A DNA stretch of 64,000 nucleotides from contig NZ_JBKBQG010000009.1 in assembly GCF_046292825.1 (NCBI RefSeq), forward strand, positions 45,648-109,647, in the 5' to 3' direction. The DNA is from Salinarimonas sp046292825 (GTDB lineage: Bacteria; Pseudomonadota; Alphaproteobacteria; Rhizobiales; Beijerinckiaceae). The position numbers were made by a program, and so were the translations under genes. Each line of letters begins with the position of its first letter. Position 1 is the first letter of the stretch. Shown here one piece after another: positions 1 through 8,012 of this stretch. The notes below the pieces were generated by a model. It ran no database searches and was not told the DNA's origin. It was given only the letters and a program-made list of their open reading frames with translations.

Positions 1-403
1 GCAGGAGGCGGCGCTCAAGCTGAAGGAGGGGGCCTGGATCTGGACCGAGGCGATGTCGCCCGAATTCGCGCTGCACGGCACGCCCGCCGCCTTCCACCCG
101 GAGATGGGCGCGGTGATCCTCGAGCCGGACATGGACGATCGCGGGCGCTCGGCGCTCTTGCGCGAGGTGCTGACGCGCCTCGGCCTGCGACCCGTCCTGA
201 CCTGCGGGAGCGCGCGCGACGGGCTCGAGGCCCCCACGCTGCCCTTCGCGCCCGCGCCGCATCCGCTGCTGCGGCCGATGCTCGCGATCGTGCCCTTCCA
301 CCGCCTCACGGCCGAGCTCGCCCGGCTGCGCGGCACCGATCCGGACACGCTCCACGGGCATCGCGAGCCGTGGAAGACCATCATGACGGGGGTGCGGCTG
401 TGA
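1..403 (+). CDS. SIS-domain sugar isomerase / GlmS-like protein, C-terminal part
   Basis: The reading frame is open from base 2, so the gene begins left of the window; 133 codons are visible. The fragment starts with a KLKEGAWIWTEAM segment and continues to an EFALHG segment, the pattern seen in the second SIS (sugar isomerase) half of GlmS/AgaS-like proteins, where helices contact the phosphosugar. It ends with RGTDPDTLHGHREPWKTI, like the RGxDPDxPRxLxKVT tail of this family. These proteins isomerise or deaminate aminosugar phosphates in the cytoplasm. The glutaminase half, if any, lies outside the window, so GlmS, FrlB-like deglycase and plain SIS isomerase cannot be told apart. Confidence 0.7.
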   Translation, partial: QEAALKLKEGAWIWTEAMSPEFALHGTPAAFHPEMGAVILEPDMDDRGRSALLREVLTRLGLRPVLTCGSARDGLEAPTLPFAPAPHPLLRPMLAIVPFHRLTAELARLRGTDPDTLHGHREPWKTIMTGVRL

Positions 404-482
404 CGACGGCGCGCGTCGGCTCGAGAGGAACCGCAATCTTTCCCGCGACTTGTCTCGGCATGTCGACAATGGAGAGAGCACC

Positions 483-656
483 ATGGACAAGGATCGTATC
501 GAAGGTTCCGCCAAGGACATGAAGGGCAAGGCCAAGGAGAGCATCGGCAAGCTGACCGGCGATCGCAAGACTGAGATGGACGGCACCGCCGATCGCGCCG
601 AAGGCAAGACCCAGAACACCATCGGCGGCATCAAGGACTCCCTTCGCGGCAAGTGA
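483..656 (+). CDS. CsbD-family stress-response protein
   Basis: A 57-residue, very hydrophilic Lys/Asp/Gly-rich protein beginning MDKDRIEGSAKDMKGKAKE and containing the CsbD (UPF0337) pattern of repeated GxxKxxxGKLTGD helices. There are no membrane segments. The start is chosen because GGAGAG lies 7 bases upstream; an in-frame ATG at 450 has no such site. CsbD proteins are abundant general-stress proteins of unknown mechanism in many alphaproteobacteria. The gene stands alone and is closed by a strong hairpin terminator 26 bases downstream. Confidence 0.9.
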   Translation: MDKDRIEGSAKDMKGKAKESIGKLTGDRKTEMDGTADRAEGKTQNTIGGIKDSLRGK

Positions 657-682
657 GCCGCGACCGTCGAACGAAGAGATCA

Positions 683-717
683 CCCCCGCGCCGGCCTCCC
701 CGGCGCGGGGGTTTTTT
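683..717 (+). terminator. Rho-independent terminator of the csbD-like gene
   Basis: A 12-bp perfect stem (CCCCCGCGCCGG with CCGGCGCGGGGG), a 5-base loop and six T residues. Placed directly after the csbD-like stop. Confidence 0.93.
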
Positions 718-966
718 CACGTCCCGACGGAGCTTGGGTGGACGAGCCGAGCCGTGCTCGCCTTCCGCTTCGCGAAAGCGCAAACCGGCTCGTGTCCGAA
801 CATCCGTGCGGAAAGGTGGCGGATCGTGCAAGCGGGGTCGCTTGCGGATCCCCTGCCTCTGTCGCAGAAGAACGCCAGCAGACGCGGTTTTGCCTCCTGA
901 AAGGCGGTTCAGCCCGGCACCTGGGCGATAAATGCCTTGCGTGAAGGCGGCACAAAATCGTACAAG
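718..966. other. Intergenic region without a recognisable gene
   Basis: About 250 bases between the terminator and the first catabolic operon. Short open frames exist on both strands but none has a ribosome-binding site, family match or protein-like composition. The right end must hold the promoter of the aldehyde dehydrogenase operon; no clear -35/-10 pair stands out. Confidence 0.5.
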
Positions 967-983
967 TGTGCGTCTTACGCACA
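967..983. promoter_or_regulatory. Operator A, putative IclR-type regulator site
   Basis: TGTGCGTCTTACGCACA is a perfect palindrome of 7-base arms around a 3-base centre. It lies 18 bases before the aldehyde dehydrogenase ATG, where it could overlap the transcription start. It is one of eight similar 17-bp sites in this window. PcaU/PcaR-type IclR proteins are known to bind palindromes of the TGTTCG-n5-CGCACA kind. Assignment to the IclR gene at 2521 is inference. Confidence 0.7.
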
Positions 984-1001
984 GCATGTCGGAGTGTGAT
1001 C

Positions 1002-2468
1002 ATGTCGTCAGCCGTCCTGGAGCGGTCCCGCCTCGCGCGGACGGAACTCTTCATCGACGGAGGCTGGCGCAACGCGCAGGACGGCGCCACCTTCTCCGTC
1101 CGCAACCCGTCGACCGGCGCGCTCGTCGCGAGCGTCGCGAGCGCGACGCGGGCGGATGCGAAGGCGGCCATCGCAGCGGCCGAGGCCGCCCTGCCCGAAT
1201 GGCGCGCCACGACCGCCAAGGCGCGGGCCGCGATCCTGCGCCGCTGGTACGAGCTCGTCGTCGCGAATGCCGACGCGCTCGCCGAGATCCTCACCGCCGA
1301 GCAGGGCAAGCCGCTCGCGGAGGCGCGCGGCGAGATCCTCTACGGCGCCGCCTTCATCGAGTGGTACGCGGAGGAGGGCAAGCGCGTCTACGGCGAGACG
1401 ATCCCGACGAACGATCCCGACCGCCGGCTCCTCGTGCTCAAGCAGCCGATCGGCGTGTGCGCGGCGATCACGCCGTGGAATTTTCCGATGGCGATGATCC
1501 CCCGCAAGGCGGGCCCCGCGCTGGCGGCCGGCTGCACCATGGTGCTCAAGCCGGCGAGCGCGACGCCGCTTTCCGCGCTCGCGCTCGCCGCTCTCGCCGA
1601 GGAAGCTGGGCTGCCGCCGGGCGTCTTCAACGTGGTGCCGGGCAGCGCGCGGGCCGTCGGGGCCGAGCTCGCCGAAAGCCCGATCGTGCGCAAGCTGACC
1701 TTCACCGGCTCGACCGAGGTCGGCAAGGCGCTGATGGCGCAATGCGCGGGCACCGTGAAGAAGCTCTCGCTCGAGCTCGGCGGGAACGCGCCGCTGATCG
1801 TCTTCGACGACGCCGATCTCGATGCGGCGGTGGCGGGCGCCATCGCCTCGAAATTCCGCAACGCGGGCCAGACCTGCGTGTGCGCGAATCGGATCCTCGT
1901 CCAGGCGGGCATTCACGACGCCTTCGTCGAGCGCTTCGCGGCCGCCGTGTCGGCGCTGCGCGTCGGCGACGGCTTCGAGGCGGGCGTCGAGATCGGGCCG
2001 CTGATCGACGAGGCGGCGATCGAGAAGGTCGAGGGCCACGTCGCCGATGCCGTCGAGCGCGGCGCGCGCGTGGTCGCGGGCGGCGGGCGGCATCCGCGCG
2101 GCGGCACCTTCTTCGAGCCGACCGTCATCGCCGGAGCGACGGCGCAGATGCGCGTCGCCCGCGAGGAGACCTTCGGTCCGCTCGCGCCCGTCTTCCGCTT
2201 CGAGACGGAGGAGGAGGCGATCGCCATGGCGAACGCGACCGAGTACGGCCTCGCCGCCTATTACTTCACCCGCGACGTCGGCCGGGTCTTCCGGGTCGGC
2301 GAGGCGCTCGATTTCGGCGTGATCGGCCTCAACACCGGCCTGTTCTCGTACGAAGGTGCGCCGTTCGGCGGTCTGAAGGAGTCCGGTGTCGGACGCGAGG
2401 GCTCGCGCATGGGCATCGAGGAGTTCGTCGAGGTGAAATACCTGTGCGCCGCCGGAATCGGCTCTTGA
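1002..2468 (+). CDS. gabD: NAD(P)-dependent aldehyde dehydrogenase, succinate-semialdehyde dehydrogenase (GabD) class
   Basis: A 488-residue protein of full family length that oxidises a semialdehyde to the acid in the cytoplasm. GabD-type landmarks are complete: AITPWNFPMAMIPRK coenzyme site, FTGSTEVGK, general base Glu258 in LELGGNAP, nucleophile Cys292 in GQTCVCANR. The double Cys (TCVC) is typical of GabD and of alpha-ketoglutarate-semialdehyde dehydrogenases. The start at 1002 is preferred over upstream in-frame codons because GGAG lies 8 bases before it; the operator sits just upstream. The next gene, an IclR regulator, follows after 52 bases and is probably co-transcribed. Succinate semialdehyde as substrate is likely but unproven; with the lyases and aminotransferase of this cluster it could serve another omega-semialdehyde. 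Confidence 0.88.
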   Translation: MSSAVLERSRLARTELFIDGGWRNAQDGATFSVRNPSTGALVASVASATRADAKAAIAAAEAALPEWRATTAKARAAILRRWYELVVANADALAEILTAEQGKPLAEARGEILYGAAFIEWYAEEGKRVYGETIPTNDPDRRLLVLKQPIGVCAAITPWNFPMAMIPRKAGPALAAGCTMVLKPASATPLSALALAALAEEAGLPPGVFNVVPGSARAVGAELAESPIVRKLTFTGSTEVGKALMAQCAGTVKKLSLELGGNAPLIVFDDADLDAAVAGAIASKFRNAGQTCVCANRILVQAGIHDAFVERFAAAVSALRVGDGFEAGVEIGPLIDEAAIEKVEGHVADAVERGARVVAGGGRHPRGGTFFEPTVIAGATAQMRVAREETFGPLAPVFRFETEEEAIAMANATEYGLAAYYFTRDVGRVFRVGEALDFGVIGLNTGLFSYEGAPFGGLKESGVGREGSRMGIEEFVEVKYLCAAGIGS

Positions 2469-2520
2469 TCGACCCGCTATCCGCCCCTATTCCCCGTTTC
2501 AGCCGAGCCGAGGACGCACG

Positions 2521-3360
2521 ATGGCAAAGGACGATCTCCAGGACGACGATCAGCTCGATGCGGGTGCCGACAACGCGGCGGATGCCGCGAACGAGGCGAC
2601 GAACGAGGATCGCGACTACGTGACCTCGCTCGCGCGCGGCCTCGAGGTCATCCGCGCCTTCAACCGGTCGAAGTCTAGCATGACGCTCAGCGAGGTCGCC
2701 GAGCGCACCGCGATGACGCGCGCCGCCGTGCGCCGCTTCCTGCTGACGCTGGTGCGCGAGGGTTACGCCTCGACGGACGGCAAGTACTTCCAGCTGCGGC
2801 CCAAGGTGCTCGAGCTCGGCTTCTCGCTCTTGGCCTCGATGGACATCACCGAGATCATGCAGCCCGTCGTCGACGAGCTGGCGCAGAAGCTGCAGGAATC
2901 GGTGTTCGTCGCCGTCCTCGACGGCGACCACGTGCGCTACGTCGCCCGCGCGACTTCGCAGCGCGTGGTGAGCATCGGCATCAACATCGGCAGCCGCGCT
3001 CCCGCTCACGCCGTGTCGACCGGACGCGTGCTTCTCGCCGGCCTGCCGGAGGACAAGCTCGAGGCCTATCTCGACGGCGTGACGCTCGAGAAGATCACGC
3101 CCCATACCGTCACCTCGAAGGTGCAGCTCGCGAGCCTGATCGAGGAGACGCGGCGGCAGGGCTGGTCCATCGTCGACCAGGAGCTCGAGGTTGGCTTGCG
3201 CTCGATCTCGGCGCCGATCCGCAACCGGTCGGGCGAGATCGTCGCCGCGCTCAACGTCTGCTGCCCGAGCGTGCGGCTCACCACGAAAGAGATGCAGGCG
3301 CAGATCCTGCCGGAACTCCTCGACGCCGCCTCCCGCATCTCGCGCATGATGCTGCGCTGA
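2521..3360 (+). CDS. IclR-family transcriptional regulator (PcaR/PcaU/PobR-like)
   Basis: A 279-residue regulator. After an unusual acidic leader of about 30 residues comes the winged helix-turn-helix (about 33-95: SLARGLEVIRAFN, LSEVAERTAMTRAAVRRFLLTL, then a YFQLRPKVLELG wing), followed by the IclR effector-binding domain (VVDELAQKLQESVFVAVLDG, RAPAHAVSTGRVLLAGL, VDQELEVGLRSISAPI). The wording is closest to the PcaR/PcaU/PobR branch, whose members control aromatic and other catabolic genes from TGTTCG-n5-CGCACA-like palindromes. It lies behind the operator-bearing aldehyde dehydrogenase gene, so it is probably autoregulated. It is the only regulator gene in the 42-kb catabolic block and is the obvious candidate for the repeated operator. 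Confidence 0.93.
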   Translation: MAKDDLQDDDQLDAGADNAADAANEATNEDRDYVTSLARGLEVIRAFNRSKSSMTLSEVAERTAMTRAAVRRFLLTLVREGYASTDGKYFQLRPKVLELGFSLLASMDITEIMQPVVDELAQKLQESVFVAVLDGDHVRYVARATSQRVVSIGINIGSRAPAHAVSTGRVLLAGLPEDKLEAYLDGVTLEKITPHTVTSKVQLASLIEETRRQGWSIVDQELEVGLRSISAPIRNRSGEIVAALNVCCPSVRLTTKEMQAQILPELLDAASRISRMMLR

Positions 3361-3387
3361 GCGTTCGGATTATTCTTCCGTGCGCTG

Positions 3388-3420
3388 TTATCCCGGACCG
3401 CGAAGCGGACCCGGGATGGC
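3388..3420. repeat. REP-like hairpin between convergent genes
   Basis: TCCCGGACCGCG and GCGGACCCGGGA form a near-perfect hairpin with a GAA loop between the IclR gene and the convergent flavoprotein gene. No T-run follows, so it may be a short repetitive extragenic palindrome rather than an intrinsic terminator, although it could act as either. Confidence 0.5.
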
Positions 3421-3479
3421 AGCCTCGGAAAGCTTCACGAACGCTCACATACGCCCTCGCCCCCACCGCTCGGGCCCGC

Positions 3480-5219
3480 TCACGCACCCGCCCGCTCGTC
3501 CGCCTCCAGCGCGGCGGCGAGATCGGCGAGGCTTACGGGCTTGAACGGCACGCGCGGGGCGAAGAACGACATCTCCTCGATCGGCCGGTCCGCGCGCTCC
3601 GCGAGACGCTCGGCGACGAGGCTCGCGCAATAGCGGCCTTGGCAGCGGCCCATGCCGGCACGCGTGCGCCGCTTGATGTCGCCGAGCGTGCGGCTGCCCT
3701 CGTCGATGGCGGCGTCGATGGTCGCGAGGCTCACCTCTTCGCAGCGGCAGACATGGGTGTCGGCGGCGGGCCGACCGAGCGCGGGGAGCGGCGCCGCGTA
3801 GACCCGCCAGAGCGCCTTCTGGAAAGCCCGATGGCGGGCGAGGCGCCCGCGCGCCGCGGCGATCGCCGCCTCCTCGACGCGATGCCCGAGCGCCGCCGCG
3901 GCCGCCGCGCCGGCGATCGTGCCCTCCTCGCGGGCGGCGGGCGCGCCGCCGAGACCGCAGCAATCGCCGACCGCGTAGACGTCGGCCAGGCTCGTCAGCC
4001 CGTCCGCGTCGCGGATCGTCGCGAGCATGCGGCGGGCGGAATCGTATTCGTGGCGGGCGCCGAGCGTGCGCAGGATCTCGTTGCCGGGCAGGAAGCCGTA
4101 GCCGCAGGCGACGACGTCGACCGGCTCGTGGCGGCGGACGTCGCGGCCCGCATCGCCGCTCGCGCTGCTCGTCGCGACGAGGCCCTCGGGCGTCGCCTCG
4201 ATCGAGACCAGCGCGCGGTCGTTCGCGATCGGCACGCGCAGGCGCCGCGCGGCCAGCACGTAGGAGAGGCCGTCGCGCACGAGGCGAGGATCGTTGCGCG
4301 CCATCGCCAGGAGCGCGCCGGCCTCGCGGATGCCCGGCGCCGCGGCCGCCTCGAGGATGCCGACGACCCGCGCGCCCGCCCGCGCCGCCTCGATCGCGAC
4401 CTGGAGATTGAGAGGGCCGTTGCCGGCGAACAGGATCCGGTCGCCGGCACGAACCCGGTAGCTGCGAAGCAGCGTCTGCACCGCGCCCGTCGTCATCACC
4501 CCCGGCAGCGTCCAGCCCGGCACGGGGAAGGCGCGCTCGTAGGCGCCGGCCGCGACGATCAGCTTGGCCGGCGTGACGACGAGCGGCCCCTCGGGGCCGA
4601 TCGCCGCGAGCTCGCGCGGGGCGAAGGCGCCCCAGACCATCGTCTCGGAGAGGATCGTCGCCCCCGCCTCCCGCGCGGCGGCGACGAGCTGCCGTCCGGC
4701 CTCGAATTGCGCGTCGGCGCCGGGCTCGTCGGGACCCGCCACGGCGTCCGCGGGCTGCTTGTAATACTGGCCGCCGGCCTTCTTGCGCTCGTCGAGGACG
4801 ATCACCGACGCCCCGGCGCGCGCCGCCGCGATCGCGGCGTTCAGCCCTCCCGCGCCGGCGCCGACGATGGCGACGTCCGGCGAGAGCCGCCGCAGCGGGC
4901 GCGGGGCGGCAATGGGAGCGGCGGCGGTTCCGGCGAGGGCCGCCTGGCGGCGGACCTCCTGCGCGCCCGCGACGCTCGTCATGCAGGCGCGCTGGTTGGC
5001 CTGCCCGTCGACCTCGACGAGGCAGTCCTGGCAGACGCCCATGCCGCAGAACAGGCCGCGCCCGGCCCCGCCGCGGGTCTCGCGGAAGACGCGCACGCCC
5101 GCCCGCGTCAGCGCCGCCGCGATGGTCTCGCCCGCCCGCGCGGGGATCTCGGCTCCCTCGAAGCGGAGCGTGGCGTCGAGGGGACGGTCGGTGGGGGGCA
5201 TCGGCGGGCTCGCGCGCAC
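3480..5219 (-). CDS. FAD-dependent oxidoreductase with two [2Fe-2S] modules (opine oxidase A / HcnA-HcnB fusion type)
   Basis: A 579-residue protein with three modules. Residues 15-90 are a plant-type [2Fe-2S] domain (Cys58, 63, 66, 79; CX4CX2CX12C). Residues about 115-460 are a pyridine-nucleotide-disulfide-type FAD domain (IVGAGAGG at 118-125, ACGYGF, VYAVGD). Residues 491-531 are a BFD-like [2Fe-2S] site (CRC...CQGRYC, Cys491, 493, 526, 531). This is the layout of a fused HcnA/HcnB, of opine oxidase subunit A and of the alpha subunit of D-hydroxyproline or proline dehydrogenases. These work with a DadA-like beta subunit, and two such genes lie in this cluster (10283, 23903). The GTG start at 5219 has no good ribosome site; ATG 5201 is an alternative. 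It is transcribed away from the SDR at 5313, with a shared operator between them. Confidence 0.88.
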   Translation of the reverse strand: MRASPPMPPTDRPLDATLRFEGAEIPARAGETIAAALTRAGVRVFRETRGGAGRGLFCGMGVCQDCLVEVDGQANQRACMTSVAGAQEVRRQAALAGTAAAPIAAPRPLRRLSPDVAIVGAGAGGLNAAIAAARAGASVIVLDERKKAGGQYYKQPADAVAGPDEPGADAQFEAGRQLVAAAREAGATILSETMVWGAFAPRELAAIGPEGPLVVTPAKLIVAAGAYERAFPVPGWTLPGVMTTGAVQTLLRSYRVRAGDRILFAGNGPLNLQVAIEAARAGARVVGILEAAAAPGIREAGALLAMARNDPRLVRDGLSYVLAARRLRVPIANDRALVSIEATPEGLVATSSASGDAGRDVRRHEPVDVVACGYGFLPGNEILRTLGARHEYDSARRMLATIRDADGLTSLADVYAVGDCCGLGGAPAAREEGTIAGAAAAAALGHRVEEAAIAAARGRLARHRAFQKALWRVYAAPLPALGRPAADTHVCRCEEVSLATIDAAIDEGSRTLGDIKRRTRAGMGRCQGRYCASLVAERLAERADRPIEEMSFFAPRVPFKPVSLADLAAALEADERAGA

Positions 5220-5268
5220 AGGAGGGTTGGCCGTTCGGCGCCGCGATGAGGGTTCTCGTGCGGCGATT

Positions 5269-5285
5269 TGTGCGTTATCCGTACA
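5269..5285. promoter_or_regulatory. Operator B between divergent flavoprotein and SDR genes
   Basis: TGTGCGTTATCCGTACA matches the shared operator with one arm mismatch. It lies 27 bases before the SDR start (5313) and about 50 before the divergent flavoprotein start (5219), so it can serve both. A second perfect palindrome, AAGCGTACGCTT, overlaps its right edge at 5285-5296. Confidence 0.65.
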
Positions 5286-5312
5286 AGCGTACGCTTAATG
5301 GGGAGTTCGTCG

Positions 5313-6113
5313 ATGGTCAACCCGGTGAAGGACACGCCGGCCGCCGAGGCGCCTTCCGGCATCGGCGGCCTGCTCGCGGGGCGCGTGGCGCTCGTCACCG
5401 GCGCGGCCTCGGGGCTCGGCGCCGCGATCGCCCACGCTTATGCCGCCGCAGGCGCGCGCGGCACGGGCCTCGATCGCGATGACCCCGCCGAGGCCCTGCC
5501 GCCGGGCTGGCGGGCGGCGCGGGCGGACGTCACCGTCGAGGACGAGGTCGCCGCGGGGCTCGCGCAGGTCGCGGCGGCGCATGGGCGTCTGGACGTCCTC
5601 GTCGCCAATGCGGGCATCGTCCCGCCCTGGGCGGAGATCGCGGCGCTCGATCTCGGCGAACTCGACCGGGTGATGGCCGTCAACCTGCGCGGGGTCGCCG
5701 CCTGCCTCAAACACGCCGTGCCGCTGATGCGGGAGCGGGGCGGCGCGATCGTGGTGATGGCCTCGCTCAATGCCCACCGGGCGCATCCGCGCCAGGCGAT
5801 CTACACCGCCTCGAAGCATGCCGTCCTCGGCCTCGTGCGCGCGGCGGCGGCCGATCTCGGCCGCTACGGCATCCGCGTCAACGCGATCGGGCCGGGCCCC
5901 GTGGCGACGCCTGCGCTGATCGCGCGCGTCGAGCGCCGCGCCGCCGCGAGCGGAGAGCCGCCCGAGGCGGAACTCGCCGCCATGGCCGCGCAGACCCATC
6001 TCGGGCGCATAGCCACGCAAGCCGACGTCGCCGGCACCGCGCTCTACCTCGCGAGCGACCTCTCGTCCGGCCAGACCGGGCAGCTGCTCTGCGTCGATTG
6101 CGGCATCGGGTGA
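5313..6113 (+). CDS. SDR-family NAD(P)-dependent oxidoreductase (1)
   Basis: A 266-residue classical short-chain dehydrogenase. Cofactor motif TGAASGLG at 29-36, NAG at 99-101 and catalytic residues Ser151, Tyr164 and Lys168 (YTASK) are all present. The first 20 residues are a non-conserved leader. ATG 5313 is chosen because GGGAG lies 8 bases upstream; ATG 5298 lacks a site. It likely oxidises or reduces an alcohol/ketone intermediate of the cluster pathway. First gene downstream of operator B. Confidence 0.88.
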   Translation: MVNPVKDTPAAEAPSGIGGLLAGRVALVTGAASGLGAAIAHAYAAAGARGTGLDRDDPAEALPPGWRAARADVTVEDEVAAGLAQVAAAHGRLDVLVANAGIVPPWAEIAALDLGELDRVMAVNLRGVAACLKHAVPLMRERGGAIVVMASLNAHRAHPRQAIYTASKHAVLGLVRAAAADLGRYGIRVNAIGPGPVATPALIARVERRAAASGEPPEAELAAMAAQTHLGRIATQADVAGTALYLASDLSSGQTGQLLCVDCGIG

Positions 6114-6190
6114 GGCGATGCGCGGTTCTCGCGAGATCTGCGCAGGGGACTGCGATCGAGTGGCGCCGCCGCTCTCCTTCTTTCCCGTCC

Positions 6191-6367
6191 CGTCATTCCG
6201 GGGCGCGAAGCGAGCCCGGAATCCAGAACCCCAACGCTCGTTCGAGCGCGCATGCGCGCTCGTTCTGCAGACCGACGCACCTGATGCGTCGACGGACGCA
6301 GCCTATAGGCTGCTCATCCGACGTGGTGGATCTGGCTTCCGGGCTCGCTTCGCGCCCCGGAATGACG
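6191..6367. repeat. MITE/REP-like palindromic element, copy 1
   Basis: A 177-bp element with perfect 31-bp terminal inverted repeats; the left end begins CGTCATTCCGGGGCGCGA and the right end is its complement. Inside are two further palindromes (GCGCGCATGCGCGC and CAGCCTATAGGCTG), so a transcript would fold into a multi-hairpin cloverleaf. A second copy lies at 35676-35849. No coding potential. It fills most of the 325-base gap between convergent SDR genes. Confidence 0.85.
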
Positions 6368-6438
6368 GCGTGGAGGTACGAGGCGATGTGCTCCCAAGCT
6401 CTGATGGAAGGAGAGCCGCCTCGAACCCGCCACCCCCC

Positions 6439-7206
6439 TCACGGATGGGGGATCGTCGAGCCGCCGTCGATCGCGAGCACGGTGCCCGTCACGAAACCGG
6501 CCTGCGGGGAGGCGAGGTAGAGGACGGCCTGCGCGACCTCCTCGGGCGTGCCGAGGCGCCCGATCGGGAGCCGCGCCGCGTGCGCCGCGAGCCCTTCCTC
6601 GAGCGGTTGCCCCGATTGCACGACCGAGCGCTCGAGCATCTCGGTGCGGATCGGCCCCGGCGCGACCGCGGCGACCCGGATGCCGGCGGGCGCGAAATGC
6701 AGGGCGAGCTTGCGCGTCAGGTGGACGAGCGCGGCCTTCGTGGTGCCGTAGACGATCGATTGGGGGTTGGCGAGCGCGTGCATCTCGGAGGCGATGGTGA
6801 CGATCGCCCCGCCCGCGCCCATCCGCCCCTCGCAGGCGCGGGCGGCGAAGAAGGGGGCGATCAGGTTGACGTCGAGCATCTCGCGCCAATCCTCGAGGCT
6901 CGCGTCGGCGAGCCCGCGGCGGCGGGAGAAGGCGGCGTTGGCGACGAGGACGTCGAGCCCGCCGAGACGCTCGGCGCTCTGCGCGACCGCCCGCTCGGCG
7001 GCCGGCGGATCGGCGAGATCGGCGCGCACGAAGATCGCCCGCGCGCCCGCATTCGCGAGTGCCGCGCAGGCCTCCGCGCCCGCCGTCTCGTCGCGACCGA
7101 CGAGCGCGAGCGCGGCCCCCTCGCTCGCGAATCCTTCCGCGATCGCGCGGCCGATGCCCTTCGCGCCGCCGGTCACCACGACGCGCCTGTTCTCGAAGCG
7201 TCTCAT
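6439..7206 (-). CDS. SDR-family NAD(P)-dependent oxidoreductase (2)
   Basis: A 255-residue classical SDR with TGGAKGIG at 12-19, NAA at 90-92 and catalytic Ser140, Tyr153 and Lys157 (YGTTK). It ends with FVTGTVLAIDGGST, the usual C-terminal pattern of 3-oxoacyl-reductase-like SDRs. AAAGGA lies a few bases before the ATG. Its start faces that of SDR 3 across a 38-bp gap that contains no copy of the shared operator, so this divergent pair may use another promoter. Confidence 0.88.
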   Translation of the reverse strand: MRRFENRRVVVTGGAKGIGRAIAEGFASEGAALALVGRDETAGAEACAALANAGARAIFVRADLADPPAAERAVAQSAERLGGLDVLVANAAFSRRRGLADASLEDWREMLDVNLIAPFFAARACEGRMGAGGAIVTIASEMHALANPQSIVYGTTKAALVHLTRKLALHFAPAGIRVAAVAPGPIRTEMLERSVVQSGQPLEEGLAAHAARLPIGRLGTPEEVAQAVLYLASPQAGFVTGTVLAIDGGSTIPHP

Positions 7207-7244
7207 CCCGCATCCTTTCCGAAGACCCCTACAGGAGCCACGCC

Positions 7245-8012
7245 ATGATCGATCTCGCCGGCAAGACCGTCCTCCTCACCGGCGCGTCCAAGGGCATCGG
7301 TGCCGCGACCGCGCGGGCGCTCGGCGCCGCCGGATGCCACCTCGTCGCCCATTACGGCGGCGACCGCGCCGGCGCGGAGGCGGCGACGGCGGAGCTGCCG
7401 GAGGAGCGCAAGCTCCTCGTCGGGGCCGACCTGTCGCGCCCCGAGGAGGTCGAGCGGCTCTGGCGGCAAGCGCAGGATTGGCGCGGGGGCGTCGACGTCC
7501 TCGTCAACAACGCGGCGGTGATGCTCTCGGGCGGCGGCATCGACGCGGACGATTCGGCCTGGGACGAGACCTGGGAGCGCACGCTCGCGATCAACGTGCT
7601 CGCCCCCGCCCGCCTCCTGCGCCGCGCGGTCCACCATTACCGGGCGCGCGGCGGCGGCATCGTGGTGACGATCTCGAGCTGGGCCGCGCAGCGCGGCTCG
7701 ACCAATGCGGACCACCTCGCCTATGCAGCGTCGAAGGCGGCGATCAAGGCGGCGACGCAGACGATCGCGCGCGCCTGCGCGAAGGAGAACATCCTCGTCT
7801 ACATCGTCGCGCCCGGCGTCGTGCGCACCAAGATGTCGGAGGATTTCGCGGCTGGCATGGGCGGGGAGGCGCCGGTGACGGCGGGCCTCGCCATGGGCGA
7901 ATGGGTGCCGCCGGAGGACATCGCCAATCTCGTCGCCTTCCTCGCGACGGGAGCCTCGCGCCATCTGAGCGGCGCGACGCTCGACGTCAACGGCGCGACT
8001 TACGTGCGCTGA
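7245..8012 (+). CDS. SDR-family NAD(P)-dependent oxidoreductase (3)
   Basis: A 255-residue classical SDR: TGASKGIG at 12-19, NNAA at 88-91 and catalytic Ser145, Tyr160 and Lys164 (YAASK). ACAGGAG lies 8 bases before the ATG. The last 13 bases overlap the 3' end of the convergent Old Yellow Enzyme gene, showing how tightly the region is packed. Substrate unknown; its wording suggests the 3-oxoacyl-ACP-reductase-like branch that often works on polyols or sugar acids. Confidence 0.87.
   Translation: MIDLAGKTVLLTGASKGIGAATARALGAAGCHLVAHYGGDRAGAEAATAELPEERKLLVGADLSRPEEVERLWRQAQDWRGGVDVLVNNAAVMLSGGGIDADDSAWDETWERTLAINVLAPARLLRRAVHHYRARGGGIVVTISSWAAQRGSTNADHLAYAASKAAIKAATQTIARACAKENILVYIVAPGVVRTKMSEDFAAGMGGEAPVTAGLAMGEWVPPEDIANLVAFLATGASRHLSGATLDVNGATYVR

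Noticed and set aside
3639..5249. Long rightward open frame of 536 codons
   Set aside because: It lies fully antisense to the clear flavoprotein gene and is Arg/Ala/Asp-rich without motifs. High GC suppresses stops in the shadow frame.
7207..7244. Operator between the divergent SDR genes
   Set aside because: The 38-base gap was read on both strands and has no TGT-n11-ACA palindrome.
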